Shown: positions 15,826 through 24,519, numbered from the stretch's first letter. The stretch: DNA of 64,000 bases from an uncultured Cellvibrio sp. (GCA_937958105.1 CALFXJ010000006.1:186001-250000); one strand, 5' to 3'. Numbers and translations are program-made. The notes: a model not told the origin generated them from the sequence alone.

Positions 15826-16989
15826 ATGCGCCAGACATTTTCCAAGTTCGATCCTACCCGCGTGCCTTCACCCTGCTTTGTGGTGGATGTTGCAGCGGTC
15901 GAGGAAAACCTGAAGATTCTTAATCGTGTACAACAGGAAAGCGGTGCGAAAGTACTGGCTGCCTTGAAAGCATTTTCCTGCTGGAGCCTGGCCCCGCTGT
16001 TCAAGCAGTATGTGTCGGGCACCTGTGCCAGCGGTTTGAATGAAGCGCGGCTGGGGCGTGAAGAATTTGGTGGCGAAGTGCACTGTTATTCCGCCGCCTA
16101 CAAGGAAGCGGACCTGATCGAGATCCTGCGCATTGCGGATCACGTTGTGTTCAATTCGTTTTCTCAATGGGAGCGTTTCAGGTCACTGGCTCTGGCCGCC
16201 AAAAAAGATCGCCCGCATCTGCAGTTTGGTATTCGCATCAATCCGGAGCATTCCGAAGGCGAGGTGGCTTTGTATGATCCCTGTGCGCCGTACTCGCGCA
16301 TGGGTGTTCCCTTATCTCAGTTCAATGGGGATTTGCTTGAGGGTATCTCCGGCCTGCATTTTCATACCCTGTGCCAGCAGGATCTGCCGCCCTTGCAGCG
16401 CACCCTGGCGGCCGTGGAAGAAAAGTTCGGTCCGTATCTGGCGCAGATGGAATGGGTGAATTTCGGGGGAGGGCATCACATCAGCCGGGAGGATTATCAG
16501 GTTGATGAGCTGATTGCTACGGTCCGCGATTTTTCCAGACGCTATAATCTGCAGGTTTACCTTGAGCCGGGGGAAGCTGTAGCGATCCACAGCGGAGTGC
16601 TGGTTGCCGAAGTGCTGGATGTGTTATGGAATGGCATGCATCAGGCTATTCTCGATACCTCGGCAACCTGTCATATGCCGGATGTGCTGGAGATGCCGTA
16701 TCGTGCTGAGATCATTGGGGCGGGTCTGCCGGAGCAGTTCACCTACACCTACCGTCTGGGTGGTATGACCTGCCTGGCGGGTGATGTGATTGGTGACTAC
16801 AGTTTTCCGGAGCCTCTGCACCCGGGGCAGCGTTTGATGTTTGATGATATGGCTCATTACACCATGGTGAAGACCACCACCTTTAACGGCATCAATCTGC
16901 CATCTATCGCCTTGTGGGATTCCCGCTCCGATGAGCTCAAGGTTATTCGCGAGTTCGGCTACGAAGACTTCAAGACCCGCCTGTCATAA
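15826..16989 (+). CDS. nspC: Carboxynorspermidine/carboxyspermidine decarboxylase
   Basis: A 387-residue fold-type III PLP decarboxylase that removes CO2 from carboxy(nor)spermidine to give (nor)spermidine. Visible motifs are VPSPCFVVDVAAVEEN, LAALKAFSCWS with the PLP lysine (K48), HFHTLCQQ, NFGGGHHISREDY, and YLEPGEAVAIHSG. Together with the preceding dehydrogenase it forms the alternative triamine pathway that replaces SpeD/SpeE. Whether the product is spermidine or norspermidine depends on the diamine supplied: SpeA-derived putrescine would give spermidine, and no diaminopropane-forming gene is seen here. The gap to the upstream gene is 145 nt and holds an inverted repeat. An out-of-frame ATG at 15821 is not used. 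Confidence 0.95.
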   Translation: MRQTFSKFDPTRVPSPCFVVDVAAVEENLKILNRVQQESGAKVLAALKAFSCWSLAPLFKQYVSGTCASGLNEARLGREEFGGEVHCYSAAYKEADLIEILRIADHVVFNSFSQWERFRSLALAAKKDRPHLQFGIRINPEHSEGEVALYDPCAPYSRMGVPLSQFNGDLLEGISGLHFHTLCQQDLPPLQRTLAAVEEKFGPYLAQMEWVNFGGGHHISREDYQVDELIATVRDFSRRYNLQVYLEPGEAVAIHSGVLVAEVLDVLWNGMHQAILDTSATCHMPDVLEMPYRAEIIGAGLPEQFTYTYRLGGMTCLAGDVIGDYSFPEPLHPGQRLMFDDMAHYTMVKTTTFNGINLPSIALWDSRSDELKVIREFGYEDFKTRLS

Positions 16990-17008
16990 CGCCTGCTGTG
17001 AAACGATC

Positions 17009-17046
17009 AGAGGTCGGATGAGACGCGCTTGCGTACTCCGACCTCT
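17009..17046 (+). terminator. Palindrome after nspC, probably a diverged REP element acting as terminator
   Basis: The 10-bp perfect stem AGAGGTCGGA/TCCGACCTCT has an inner GACGCGC-type loop. The core GGTCGGAT resembles the REP family, but the inner TTAGC/GTAAT arms have diverged while the outer arms have gained matching bases. It lies between convergent nspC and the periplasmic-binding-protein gene. Confidence 0.55.
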
Positions 17047-17066
17047 GATTTCGTAAATCCCAGAAA

Positions 17067-17963
17067 TTATTCGTTTCCGCCTGGATCGCCACTCTGCACT
17101 TTCGTCAGATCAAGAAACAACTCTTTGCGATTAAGGGGAGTTGCCTTGGGCAGGAAGGGATTATCAATCCGGAATGCCCGACGCTGGCTTAAATTCGCCT
17201 TCGCGAGTGCATCCTTCACTTCGGGGCTGTTGAAGAAATATCGATCAAATGCACCATCGGCGATGGCTTTTTCCAGGCCGTCCTCCAGGTCCTTGGCCAG
17301 TTCCGGATCATGCGGACTCACAAAAAAGTAAGTGGGCAGGGGATAGATGATGACGAGGTTTTTTTCTACCGTTAACGGCAGCTCCGGAAAAGCCGACAGC
17401 TCCGTCCAGACTTCGTTGGCCCCGCGGGGAAACGCATCAAAACGCCCGCCATCCAGCATGAAGTAAAGGCTGTTTTTCTTGGTGGCTTTTACCACATTAA
17501 AACCCGCGTGCTCCAGAATGGCAGCATCCTGCCAGCTGCGTCCCTGACCGAACTTGATCTTGCGCAGGTCTTCCAGTGTTTTTACCTGATCAAAGCGGGC
17601 CTGATCGCCCTCACGAATAAACAGCAGCCGGTGATTCATAAGCCCGCGGTAGGCATCAATGCGAACAGGGATAAAATCTTTCTCCATCTGTTCCGATGTG
17701 CCGCCCCACATGACCGAAACGCTGCCGTTTTTTAGGGACTCCATCAGGCGTGGTCGCGAATAAACTTCGCTGGTACTCAGGAAGGTATAGGACTTATCAC
17801 TGTAATCCAGAGCAAGCCTCAGCAGGCCGTTCATGTAGTCGGTCTGCATATTGGATTTCATATTGATGGTAATGCTTTTCTCTTGTGCGTAAAGAGAGAG
17901 GGAGAAAAGGCTGAATAAGATACCGCTGAATGTCAGCAACAACGGTCTGGACATAAAACTCAT
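17067..17963 (-). CDS. Periplasmic substrate-binding-like protein
   Basis: A 298-residue exported protein with a signal peptide (MSFMSRPLLLTFSGILFSLF, cleavage likely after LYA). The rest resembles family 3 extracellular solute-binding domains: a KNGSVSVMWGGTSEQ segment, a LEDLRKIKFGQGRSW hinge-like stretch, and YFFVSPHDPELAKDLEDGLE near the end. No ABC permease or ATPase is adjacent, so it may be an orphan sensor or binding protein rather than part of a transporter; the ligand is unknown. Two upstream in-frame codons exist. ATG at 17963 is preferred because AGGA sits 8 nt before it. It is convergent to nspC. Confidence 0.72.
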   Translation of the reverse strand: MSFMSRPLLLTFSGILFSLFSLSLYAQEKSITINMKSNMQTDYMNGLLRLALDYSDKSYTFLSTSEVYSRPRLMESLKNGSVSVMWGGTSEQMEKDFIPVRIDAYRGLMNHRLLFIREGDQARFDQVKTLEDLRKIKFGQGRSWQDAAILEHAGFNVVKATKKNSLYFMLDGGRFDAFPRGANEVWTELSAFPELPLTVEKNLVIIYPLPTYFFVSPHDPELAKDLEDGLEKAIADGAFDRYFFNSPEVKDALAKANLSQRRAFRIDNPFLPKATPLNRKELFLDLTKVQSGDPGGNE

Positions 17964-18104
17964 AACCATAATCCTGATATTGACTCAGTTTCTGTACACC
18001 AATTTAACGACCGGTCAGCGGGAAGATCCCGGCGCGTCGGTGACACAACAAAGACTCAAGCCATAACCTGCATTAACTGTAGCACAGGATTATTGAAAAC
18101 AAGA

Positions 18105-18497
18105 TCAAAACGTCAGGGGTGAGCTGCATTGCCAGATCATATTGATGAACTCCTGCTGTTCAGGGTTTTCAATCAAAGTGGGCTGGACTGAGACCAGGTC
18201 GTCCCGGTTCCACACCGCTTCGTAACGGGTAAAACGGGGAGCATCAGCGGAGCCGTCAAGGATGACGAAGACTGACTGCTCAGGAACTACCTTGAGCAGG
18301 TCAATAAGCTGCAGCAGGGCAGTCCGGGTGCCTGACAAGTCGTTGAAAGAAGCCGGGACACCGGGACCCCCGATAAAGACATAATCATAACCCAGCAGCT
18401 GGGATACGCTGATCTGCAGCTGGCTCAAATCAATGGCTGAGTTTGTTGTGGCTGGGGCAAACGCGGCAGCCGTCCCTGTGGGTAAACTGTGCGGCAT
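18105..18497 (-). CDS. Hypothetical 130-residue protein
   Basis: I do not recognise a family. The ATG at 18497 has an excellent ribosome site (AGGAG, 6-nt spacer), which argues that it is real. The protein is soluble-looking, with no signal peptide or membrane helix. It has an Ala/Thr-rich start, a YDYVFIGGPGVPASFNDLSG stretch around residues 38-57, and a beta-rich SVFVILDGSADAPRF segment around 74-88. It stands between the binding-protein gene and egtD on the same strand, with about 200 nt of uninformative sequence before egtD. No function proposed. Confidence 0.6.
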   Translation of the reverse strand: MPHSLPTGTAAAFAPATTNSAIDLSQLQISVSQLLGYDYVFIGGPGVPASFNDLSGTRTALLQLIDLLKVVPEQSVFVILDGSADAPRFTRYEAVWNRDDLVSVQPTLIENPEQQEFINMIWQCSSPLTF

Positions 18498-18701
18498 CCT
18501 CGACTCCTGCTTGTTCTGATGATTCTGATGGGCAGGCCAGCGGGGCTGGTATGCTCGTTATTATGATGGTGCTGTCAGCAGGAAAATTTAGCAGCCATCC
18601 GGGCCGAACGCCAACAATCCTTGGTTGTAGATATCATCGGAAACTGCAAAACCGGACATAAGTCCGTTTCTGTGAGGGCGCCTGTAACGGGGAGGCGACG
18701 G

Positions 18702-19682
18702 TTAAGTGCGGATGAGATAGTGGATGCTGAACAGATCCTTATGATCCTTCCAGGCCTTTATATGATTAAAACCACTGGTGATCCCGAGCTTGGCGATGTC
18801 CTCGATGGTAAATTTATAGGAGTTTTCGGTATGGATACTCTCGCCGCGCTTGAAATGAAAACTATGATCGCCGATATGGACCGTCTGGTCTGCCATGCTG
18901 ACCAGGTGCATCTCGATACGGGACAAGGCCATATTAAAAAAAGCATAGTGCTCAAACTGATGCCGATCAAAGTCCGCCCCCAGTTCGTTATTGATACGCC
19001 GCAGTAAATTCAGGTTGAAGTCAGCTGTCACCCCTTCTTTATCGTTATAGGCCTGGTGCAGGCGGTTGGGTGACTTCAGCAGATCTGCTCCCAGCAACAG
19101 GCCATCGCCAGGCTTCAACAGTGTTTTAACCGTTTCCAGAAAGGTGACCGCTTCTTCTGGATTGAAGTTACTGATCGTAGAGCCGGGAAAAAACGCTACT
19201 CGGTGATTGATCCAGTCGGAGGCCACAACTTCCGGCAGGCGAATATGACTCATGTAATCACCCACCACCGGGTGGATGATGATGTGGGGAAATTCCCGTT
19301 TTAACAGACTGCTTGAACGCAACAGGATTTCCGGTGAGATATCAATGGCGGTATATGATTTGGGATTGTCCAGCCCGGCCAGCAGATGACGGATCTTGCG
19401 GCCTTCACCGCTGCCGTACTCAATGATGTTGGCGTTGCGCCCGATCAGGCGGGCCACATCTGGCATGATTTCGTCCAGCAGTGTCAGTTCGGTATCAGTG
19501 ATGTAGTACTCGTCGGTCTTACAGATCTCGGTAAAGAGTATTGACCCCCGTTCATCGTAAAAATATTTACAGGGCAGACTTTTGGGAGACTGGCTCAAGC
19601 CGTGAATGACGTCCTGCAGAAATTGTTCGATCTGCGAAGTGGTGGTGCCTTGCATTATTTTTTCAGCGTTAGTCGAGGTCAT
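18702..19682 (-). CDS. egtD: L-histidine N-alpha-methyltransferase (EgtD)
   Basis: A 326-residue SAM-dependent enzyme that trimethylates histidine to hercynine, the first step of ergothioneine synthesis. Family features are LPCKYFYDERGSILFTEIC, YYITDTELTLL, IIEYGSGEGRKIRHLL (SAM site), VAFFPGSTISNFNPEEA, and FNLNLLRRINNELGADFD. Length is typical of EgtD. Its start at 19682 lies 14 nt inside the end of egtB, so the two are translationally coupled, with egtB first. An in-frame ATG at 19655 is a possible alternative. No egtA, egtC or egtE is adjacent. In many bacteria the last steps are done by unlinked enzymes. Confidence 0.93.
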   Translation of the reverse strand: MTSTNAEKIMQGTTTSQIEQFLQDVIHGLSQSPKSLPCKYFYDERGSILFTEICKTDEYYITDTELTLLDEIMPDVARLIGRNANIIEYGSGEGRKIRHLLAGLDNPKSYTAIDISPEILLRSSSLLKREFPHIIIHPVVGDYMSHIRLPEVVASDWINHRVAFFPGSTISNFNPEEAVTFLETVKTLLKPGDGLLLGADLLKSPNRLHQAYNDKEGVTADFNLNLLRRINNELGADFDRHQFEHYAFFNMALSRIEMHLVSMADQTVHIGDHSFHFKRGESIHTENSYKFTIEDIAKLGITSGFNHIKAWKDHKDLFSIHYLIRT

Positions 19683-20916
19683 CGGCGAGTCTCACTCCGG
19701 AAAATTGCCAGCTGGCGTTAACGGGAAAAAAATTACGGTAACTGGCTCGGACATGTCCCGGCGGCGTCGCACAGGAACCACCACGCAGAACCCATTGATT
19801 CACCATGAATTTGCCGTTGTACTCACCTACCGCACCGGGTGCGGGGCGATAGCCGGGGTAGGGCAGGTAAGCGCTTTGAGTCCACTCCCATACATCACCG
19901 AACATCTGGAGTAAGCCGGGTCGCTTTTCCGCCGGTTGCGGATGAAGCCGGAGTGGGTCCAGAAAATGCCCTTTGTCCGCGGCGATGGTGGAAGCCACTT
20001 CCCATTCAAATTCTGTCGGCAGCCGCTTCTGCGACCAGCAGGCAAAAGCGTGGGCCTCAAAATAATTCACATGGCAGAGAGGTTCATTCATCTGCACGGG
20101 TTGGAGACCAGCCAGCGTGTAGGTGTGCCAGACCCCATCCAGGCACTGCCAATACAAAGGCGCGGCGGCCCGTTGTTCGTTTAGCCAGGCCCAGCCTTCC
20201 GAAAGCCAGAACTCGGGACGCTGATAACCCTGATCCTCGATGAATGCCAGAAACTCACCATTGGTCGCCGGGCGGTTTGCAATACGGAAGCCATTGACGT
20301 GGGTAAGGTGACGAGGCATTTCGTTATCAAAGCAGAAGCCCTCGTCACAACCGACTCGAAACTCGCCGGTTGGGAAGTCCTGCCATTGCATACCCACCGC
20401 TTCTGTCGATGTCGGATCTTCAGCGCGAAAGGATTTAACAACAGCGGGATACAGAGGATTAACAGAGAGCGCATGTTTGATATCGGTGATGATGAGTTCC
20501 TGATGTTGCTGTTCGTGATGAATGCCCAGTTCAAGCAACTCCAGTTCGTGAGGCGTCAGTTCATCCAGGATGTGATGTAGTTTTTCTTCAACAGCGAAAC
20601 GGTACTGCCAGACTTCATCAAGGTCCGGGCGAGAGATCAAGCCGCGCTGCGCACGTTTGAATTGTGGACCTACGCCATTGTAATAAGAGTTGAAAAGATA
20701 GGAAAAATGTTCAGAGACTGGAAGATCAATCTTGCGCGGCTTGAGGATGAATGTATCAAAAAACCAGGAGGTATGTGCCAGGTGCCACTTGGTCGGGCTG
20801 GCCTCGGGCATGGATTGCAGCATGTGATCATCTGCCGTCAAAAGGTTTGACAGATGCTCGCTGAGTTGCCGTGTGCGCGAAAAATTTTCACGCAGTTTTT
20901 TAACGTCCGTTTTCAT
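19669..20916 (-). CDS. egtB: Ergothioneine synthase-type sulfoxide synthase (EgtB)
   Basis: A 415-residue non-heme iron enzyme that joins hercynine to a thiol (cysteine or gamma-glutamylcysteine) as a sulfoxide. Residues about 10-165 form a DinB-like domain with WHLAHTSWFFDTF and the HEQQHQE (HX3HXE) iron motif near residue 140. Residues about 180-415 form a formylglycine-generating-enzyme-like domain ending GGSCATPPGHVRASYRNFF. It lacks the extra C-terminal methyltransferase of OvoA, and egtD supplies that activity separately. ATG 20916 has AGGA 10 nt upstream; an upstream in-frame ATG at 20955 adds 13 unlikely residues. It is divergent from guaD. Confidence 0.93.
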   Translation of the reverse strand: MKTDVKKLRENFSRTRQLSEHLSNLLTADDHMLQSMPEASPTKWHLAHTSWFFDTFILKPRKIDLPVSEHFSYLFNSYYNGVGPQFKRAQRGLISRPDLDEVWQYRFAVEEKLHHILDELTPHELELLELGIHHEQQHQELIITDIKHALSVNPLYPAVVKSFRAEDPTSTEAVGMQWQDFPTGEFRVGCDEGFCFDNEMPRHLTHVNGFRIANRPATNGEFLAFIEDQGYQRPEFWLSEGWAWLNEQRAAAPLYWQCLDGVWHTYTLAGLQPVQMNEPLCHVNYFEAHAFACWSQKRLPTEFEWEVASTIAADKGHFLDPLRLHPQPAEKRPGLLQMFGDVWEWTQSAYLPYPGYRPAPGAVGEYNGKFMVNQWVLRGGSCATPPGHVRASYRNFFPVNASWQFSGVRLADDLD

Positions 20917-21145
20917 TATCAGATGATCCTGGATTTTCAGGCGGGGACGTATCAATAGATAAAAAATGCTTACGCTGTGTCTATGTCCGGCCAGCCCTCA
21001 AAAGATAGCTTTACTTTACGTTTGGACGCAGGACCAGACTGTGCGCACCCCAACATAAGTGGGCCCCGGGCGGCAACACTACCGGATCTGTGTCGGTCCA
21101 TTTTCTGGTAATCTTCACCTTGATATTTCAATCTCAGGATTTTCT

Positions 21146-22486
21146 ATGAGTTCTACCGACACCAGTGCGTTTCGTGCGCGGATTCTGCATTTCACCGATT
21201 CGCCAGACCCGACGACCGGGCAGGGTTTTGAATATTTTGACGATGGAGTTCTGCTGGTTGAGCACGGCCGGGTAAAAGCCCTGGGTAGTGTTCAGCAGAT
21301 GGTTGAGCAGGGGGTTGATCTGGCACAGTGCCAGTACTTTCCGGATCATTTATTGATGCCGGGTTTTATCGACAGTCATATCCATTACCCGCAGATCGAT
21401 GTGATCGCGTCCTACGGTGAGCAGTTACTGGACTGGCTGAACGACTACACGTTTCCCGCAGAACTGCAATTTGCCGATAGAACATTCGCGGCACAGGCTG
21501 CCGAGCAATTTCTGAAAATCCTGCTGGAAAACGGCACCACCAGCGCACTGGTTTATACCACGGTATTCGCCCAGTCAACGGAAGCATTTTTTTCGGCAGC
21601 AGCGAAACGCAACCTGCGCATGATTGCCGGTAAGGTGATGATGGATCGGCACGCACCGGAAGCGCTGCTCGATACACCGGAAACCAGTGCGCGGGAATGT
21701 CGCGCGCTGATTGAAGGCTGGCACCAGACCAGACGCCTGCATTACGCATTAACGCCGCGTTTTGCTCCTACCAGTTCACCGATTCAACTAAAGATGGTAG
21801 GGCAGTTATACCGCGATTACCCGGGCTTATATCTGCAGACGCATCTGTCAGAAAACCTGGATGAAATTGCGTGGGTAAAGAGCTTATATCCGGATGCGGT
21901 AGATTATCTGGATGTTTACGACCGCTTCGGTCTGCTGGGGCAGCGCAGCATCTTTGGTCACGGTATTCACCTGAGCGATCGTGAGATCGAACGCCTGGCA
22001 CAGACGCAGTCGGGCGTTGCTTTTTGCCCCACATCCAATCTCTTTCTTGGCAGCGGTTTGCTTGATGTACAGCGTCTCGAAAACGCTGGCGTGCGCGTGA
22101 GCGTCGCGACAGACGTTGGCGGAGGAACCAGCTTTTCATTACTCCGTACCTTGGCGGAAGCCTACAAAGTCCTGCAGCTGCAAGGTCAGAATCTGCATCC
22201 CTTGAAGGCGTTTTACATGGCGACGCTGGGTAATGCGCGGGCACTGCAGCTGGATGCGTATATCGGCAATTTCGCGCCGGGAAAAGAAGCCGATTTTGTG
22301 GTGATGAACCTCGCTCCTACGCTGGCGCAGCAGCGTCGTCAGCAGGCGGCGAAAAACATCAACGAGACGTTATTCGCGCTGATGACGCTGGGCGATGAAC
22401 ACAACATTACTCGCACGTATGTGATGGGCCAGCTGGCGTTTCATCGCCCGCCCCGCGCGCCGGGTGAACTGCAGTGGATGGATTAG
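21146..22486 (+). CDS. guaD: Guanine deaminase
   Basis: A 446-residue amidohydrolase that turns guanine into xanthine and ammonia for purine salvage or catabolism. The metal motif MPGFIDSHIHYPQ, then SYGEQLLDWLNDYTFPAE (a guanine-deaminase signature), QTHLSEN, FGHGIHLSD and VATDVGGGTSFSLL all occur in order. The ATG at 21146 is preferred: an in-frame ATG-like start at 21059 would add 29 residues without family character, and CAGGAT sits 6-11 nt upstream of 21146. No xanthine dehydrogenase genes are nearby. It stands alone, divergent from egtBD. Confidence 0.94.
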   Translation: MSSTDTSAFRARILHFTDSPDPTTGQGFEYFDDGVLLVEHGRVKALGSVQQMVEQGVDLAQCQYFPDHLLMPGFIDSHIHYPQIDVIASYGEQLLDWLNDYTFPAELQFADRTFAAQAAEQFLKILLENGTTSALVYTTVFAQSTEAFFSAAAKRNLRMIAGKVMMDRHAPEALLDTPETSARECRALIEGWHQTRRLHYALTPRFAPTSSPIQLKMVGQLYRDYPGLYLQTHLSENLDEIAWVKSLYPDAVDYLDVYDRFGLLGQRSIFGHGIHLSDREIERLAQTQSGVAFCPTSNLFLGSGLLDVQRLENAGVRVSVATDVGGGTSFSLLRTLAEAYKVLQLQGQNLHPLKAFYMATLGNARALQLDAYIGNFAPGKEADFVVMNLAPTLAQQRRQQAAKNINETLFALMTLGDEHNITRTYVMGQLAFHRPPRAPGELQWMD

Positions 22487-22628
22487 CGGCGCTTCGGTGC
22501 TTGTGTGTGATGGCACGCAGGAATATGTGGAGTGGCTAGAGACCAATTTTTTCCTGAACAACACGGACTGTCTCCGGTCCCAATCTTTGCATAGACATTC
22601 CTGATCTGAATTGTCATAGGAGGTTTTT

Positions 22629-23192
22629 ATGAAAAAGAATGTGGCAGGAAAACGCGTAGCTATCTTGGCTACCGATGGTTTTGAAGAGTCAGAACTGAAA
22701 TCGCCGAAAGCAGCCTTAATCGAAGCGGGTGTGAAGGTGGATGTGGTTTCTCTCAAAAACGGAGAGATCCGCGGCTGGTCGAACAAAGACTGGAGCGGTA
22801 CTTGTCCGGTGGATAAGCTGGTGTCGGAAGTAAAAGCTGACGACTATGACATGCTGGTCATTCCCGGTGGTATGTACAACCCGGATACTCTGCGGACTAA
22901 TCAGGAAGCCTTACACTTTACCCGTGCCTTCTTCGAGCAACACAAACCCGTGGCCGCCATCTGTCACGCACCCTGGGTGCTGATCAGCGCCGGTGTGGTA
23001 GACGGTCGGACCATGACCTCGTACCCATCGGTGAAAGATGATCTGGGTAACGCGGGCGCTAAATGGGTCGATAAGGAAGTCGTCGTCGATAAAGGCCTGG
23101 TCACCAGCCGTACTCCCAAAGACCTGGAAGCATTCAACAAAAAAGTCCTGGAAGAACTGGCTGAAGGCAAACACGCCCGTCAGGTAGCCTAA
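22629..23192 (+). CDS. DJ-1/PfpI-family protein (YhbO-like)
   Basis: A 187-residue class I glutamine-amidotransferase-like protein. GKRVAILATDGFEESELKSP supplies the conserved Glu of the active site. AAICHAPWVLI carries the nucleophilic Cys in its elbow. VVIDKGLVTSR-like text (here VVVDKGLVTSRTPKDLEAF) closes the fold. YhbO/PfpI proteins are described as stress proteins with proposed chaperone, deglycase or glyoxalase activities. A strong AGGAGG lies 5-10 nt before the ATG, so expression is probably high. Followed by a REP cluster and the aroG terminator. Confidence 0.9.
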   Translation: MKKNVAGKRVAILATDGFEESELKSPKAALIEAGVKVDVVSLKNGEIRGWSNKDWSGTCPVDKLVSEVKADDYDMLVIPGGMYNPDTLRTNQEALHFTRAFFEQHKPVAAICHAPWVLISAGVVDGRTMTSYPSVKDDLGNAGAKWVDKEVVVDKGLVTSRTPKDLEAFNKKVLEELAEGKHARQVA

Positions 23193-23230
23193 ACCAACCA
23201 TCTCCCGGCACGCAGGCTGGATTATCCGTG

Positions 23231-23288
23231 GTCGGATTACCTGTAGGTCGGATTACCTGTAGGTCGGATTAGCGCAGCGTAATCCGAC
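23231..23288. repeat. REP-like palindrome, copy 11, with tandem left-arm duplications
   Basis: A complete copy at 23259-23288 (GTAGGTCGGATTAGCGCAGC then GTAATCCGAC) is preceded by two extra left arms in tandem, each ending GGATTACCT (23231-23242 and 23243-23258). The 16-nt step GTAGGTCGGATTACCT suggests slippage or partial insertion. Confidence 0.88.
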
Positions 23289-23345
23289 ACCCACGAACGC
23301 CCGCCGCAGGTCTGCGCGATTTGACATCAGGGGAAAATCGACAAC

Positions 23346-23358
23346 AGCGTAATCCGAC
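23346..23358. repeat. Isolated right half of a REP-like element
   Basis: AGCGTAATCCGAC without a left partner, 58 nt after copy 11. Confidence 0.6.
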
Positions 23359-23381
23359 TTTACCCCAACCCAACCCAGCCC

Positions 23382-23411
23382 AAAAAAAAGCCCCCGCTTT
23401 CGCAGGGGCTT
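23382..23411 (-). terminator. Rho-independent terminator of aroG
   Basis: The stem AAGCCCC/GGGGCTT, extended by GC/GC around a TTTC loop, is flanked on the aroG side by a run of eight A on the plus strand (eight T in the aroG transcript). It lies 32 nt after the aroG stop and may serve the convergent DJ-1 gene less well. Confidence 0.85.
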
Positions 23412-23442
23412 CTTCTTTACTTCAAATTCAAACTATTGCCAG

Positions 23443-24519
23443 TCAACCTTCAACGCGTTTTTTCAGCGCGTCTTTGATGGTATCGCGCATCTTGCGCACT
23501 GCCTTCTCGGTGGTTTCCCAATCGATACAGGCATCGGTAACCGAAACGCCGTACTTCAGATCACACAGATTAGGCGGAATACTCTGATTACCGGCGCCGA
23601 TATTACTTTCCACCATCAAACCAATGATCGACTGGTTGCCTTCCAGAATCTGGTTAGCCACGTTATCCATCACCAGAGTCTGCAACTCATGGTTCTTGTT
23701 AGAGTTGGCGTGACTGCAGTCGACCATGATATTTGGCACCAGCTTGGCCTTGGCCAGTTCCTGCTCACACAGCGCAACGCTGACGGAATCATAGTTTGGC
23801 TTGCCATTACCACCGCGCAGCACCACGTGACCATAGGTGTTGCCCTTGGTGTGGATGATGGAAACCTGACCCTCGGTATTGATGCCCAGGAAACGGTGGG
23901 GTTTGGAAACAGACTGCAGCGCATTGATGGCAACCGTCAGACCGCCATCGGTACCGTTCTTGAAACCCACCGCTGAAGACAGGCCGCTGGCCATCTCCCG
24001 GTGAGTCTGGGACTCGGTGGTGCGCGCCCCGATCGCTGACCAGCTGATCAGGTCCTGCAGGTACTGTGGCGAAATCGGGTCCAGCGCCTCGGTAGCCGTG
24101 GGCAGGCCGATCTCCGCAATATCCAGCAGCAGCTTACGGCCGATATGCAGGCCTTCCTGAATCTTGAAGGAATCATTCAGGTACGGATCATTAATGAGAC
24201 CTTTCCAGCCCACGGTAGTACGGGGCTTTTCAAAATAGACACGCATGACGATATAAATGGTGTCGCTGACTTCTTCAGCGAGCTTGTACAAACGTTGAGC
24301 ATAATCTTTTGCCGCCTCGACATCGTGGATCGAACAGGGGCCAATCACCAGAAAAATACGGTGATCCTTGCGATCCAGGATATTGCGAACGGTAGCACGG
24401 CCTTGGGTTACAACAGCACGGGCTTTGTCGGTAAGAGGCAGCTTCTGCTTGAGCTCAGCAGGAGAAATCAATAACTCCTGCGATACCACGTTAAGATCGT
24501 CTACTTGTGCGTCTGTCAT
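23443..24519 (-). CDS. aroG: 3-deoxy-7-phosphoheptulonate (DAHP) synthase, class I
   Basis: A 358-residue enzyme that condenses phosphoenolpyruvate and erythrose-4-phosphate, the first step of the shikimate pathway. LVIGPCSIHDVEAAKDYA, FEKPRTTVGWKGLINDP, GARTTESQTHREMASGLS, VLRGGNGKPNYD and MVDCSHANSNKNHELQ are the class I-alpha motifs and metal ligands. Length and N-terminal extension match AroG/AroF. Which aromatic amino acid inhibits it cannot be decided without aligning the regulatory residues. Monocistronic with a good terminator. Confidence 0.94.
   Translation of the reverse strand: MTDAQVDDLNVVSQELLISPAELKQKLPLTDKARAVVTQGRATVRNILDRKDHRIFLVIGPCSIHDVEAAKDYAQRLYKLAEEVSDTIYIVMRVYFEKPRTTVGWKGLINDPYLNDSFKIQEGLHIGRKLLLDIAEIGLPTATEALDPISPQYLQDLISWSAIGARTTESQTHREMASGLSSAVGFKNGTDGGLTVAINALQSVSKPHRFLGINTEGQVSIIHTKGNTYGHVVLRGGNGKPNYDSVSVALCEQELAKAKLVPNIMVDCSHANSNKNHELQTLVMDNVANQILEGNQSIIGLMVESNIGAGNQSIPPNLCDLKYGVSVTDACIDWETTEKAVRKMRDTIKDALKKRVEG

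Noticed and set aside
14553..16022. 489-codon minus-strand ORF opposite the carboxyspermidine dehydrogenase
   Set aside because: It is an antisense shadow of two well-identified enzymes in a strongly biased coding region.
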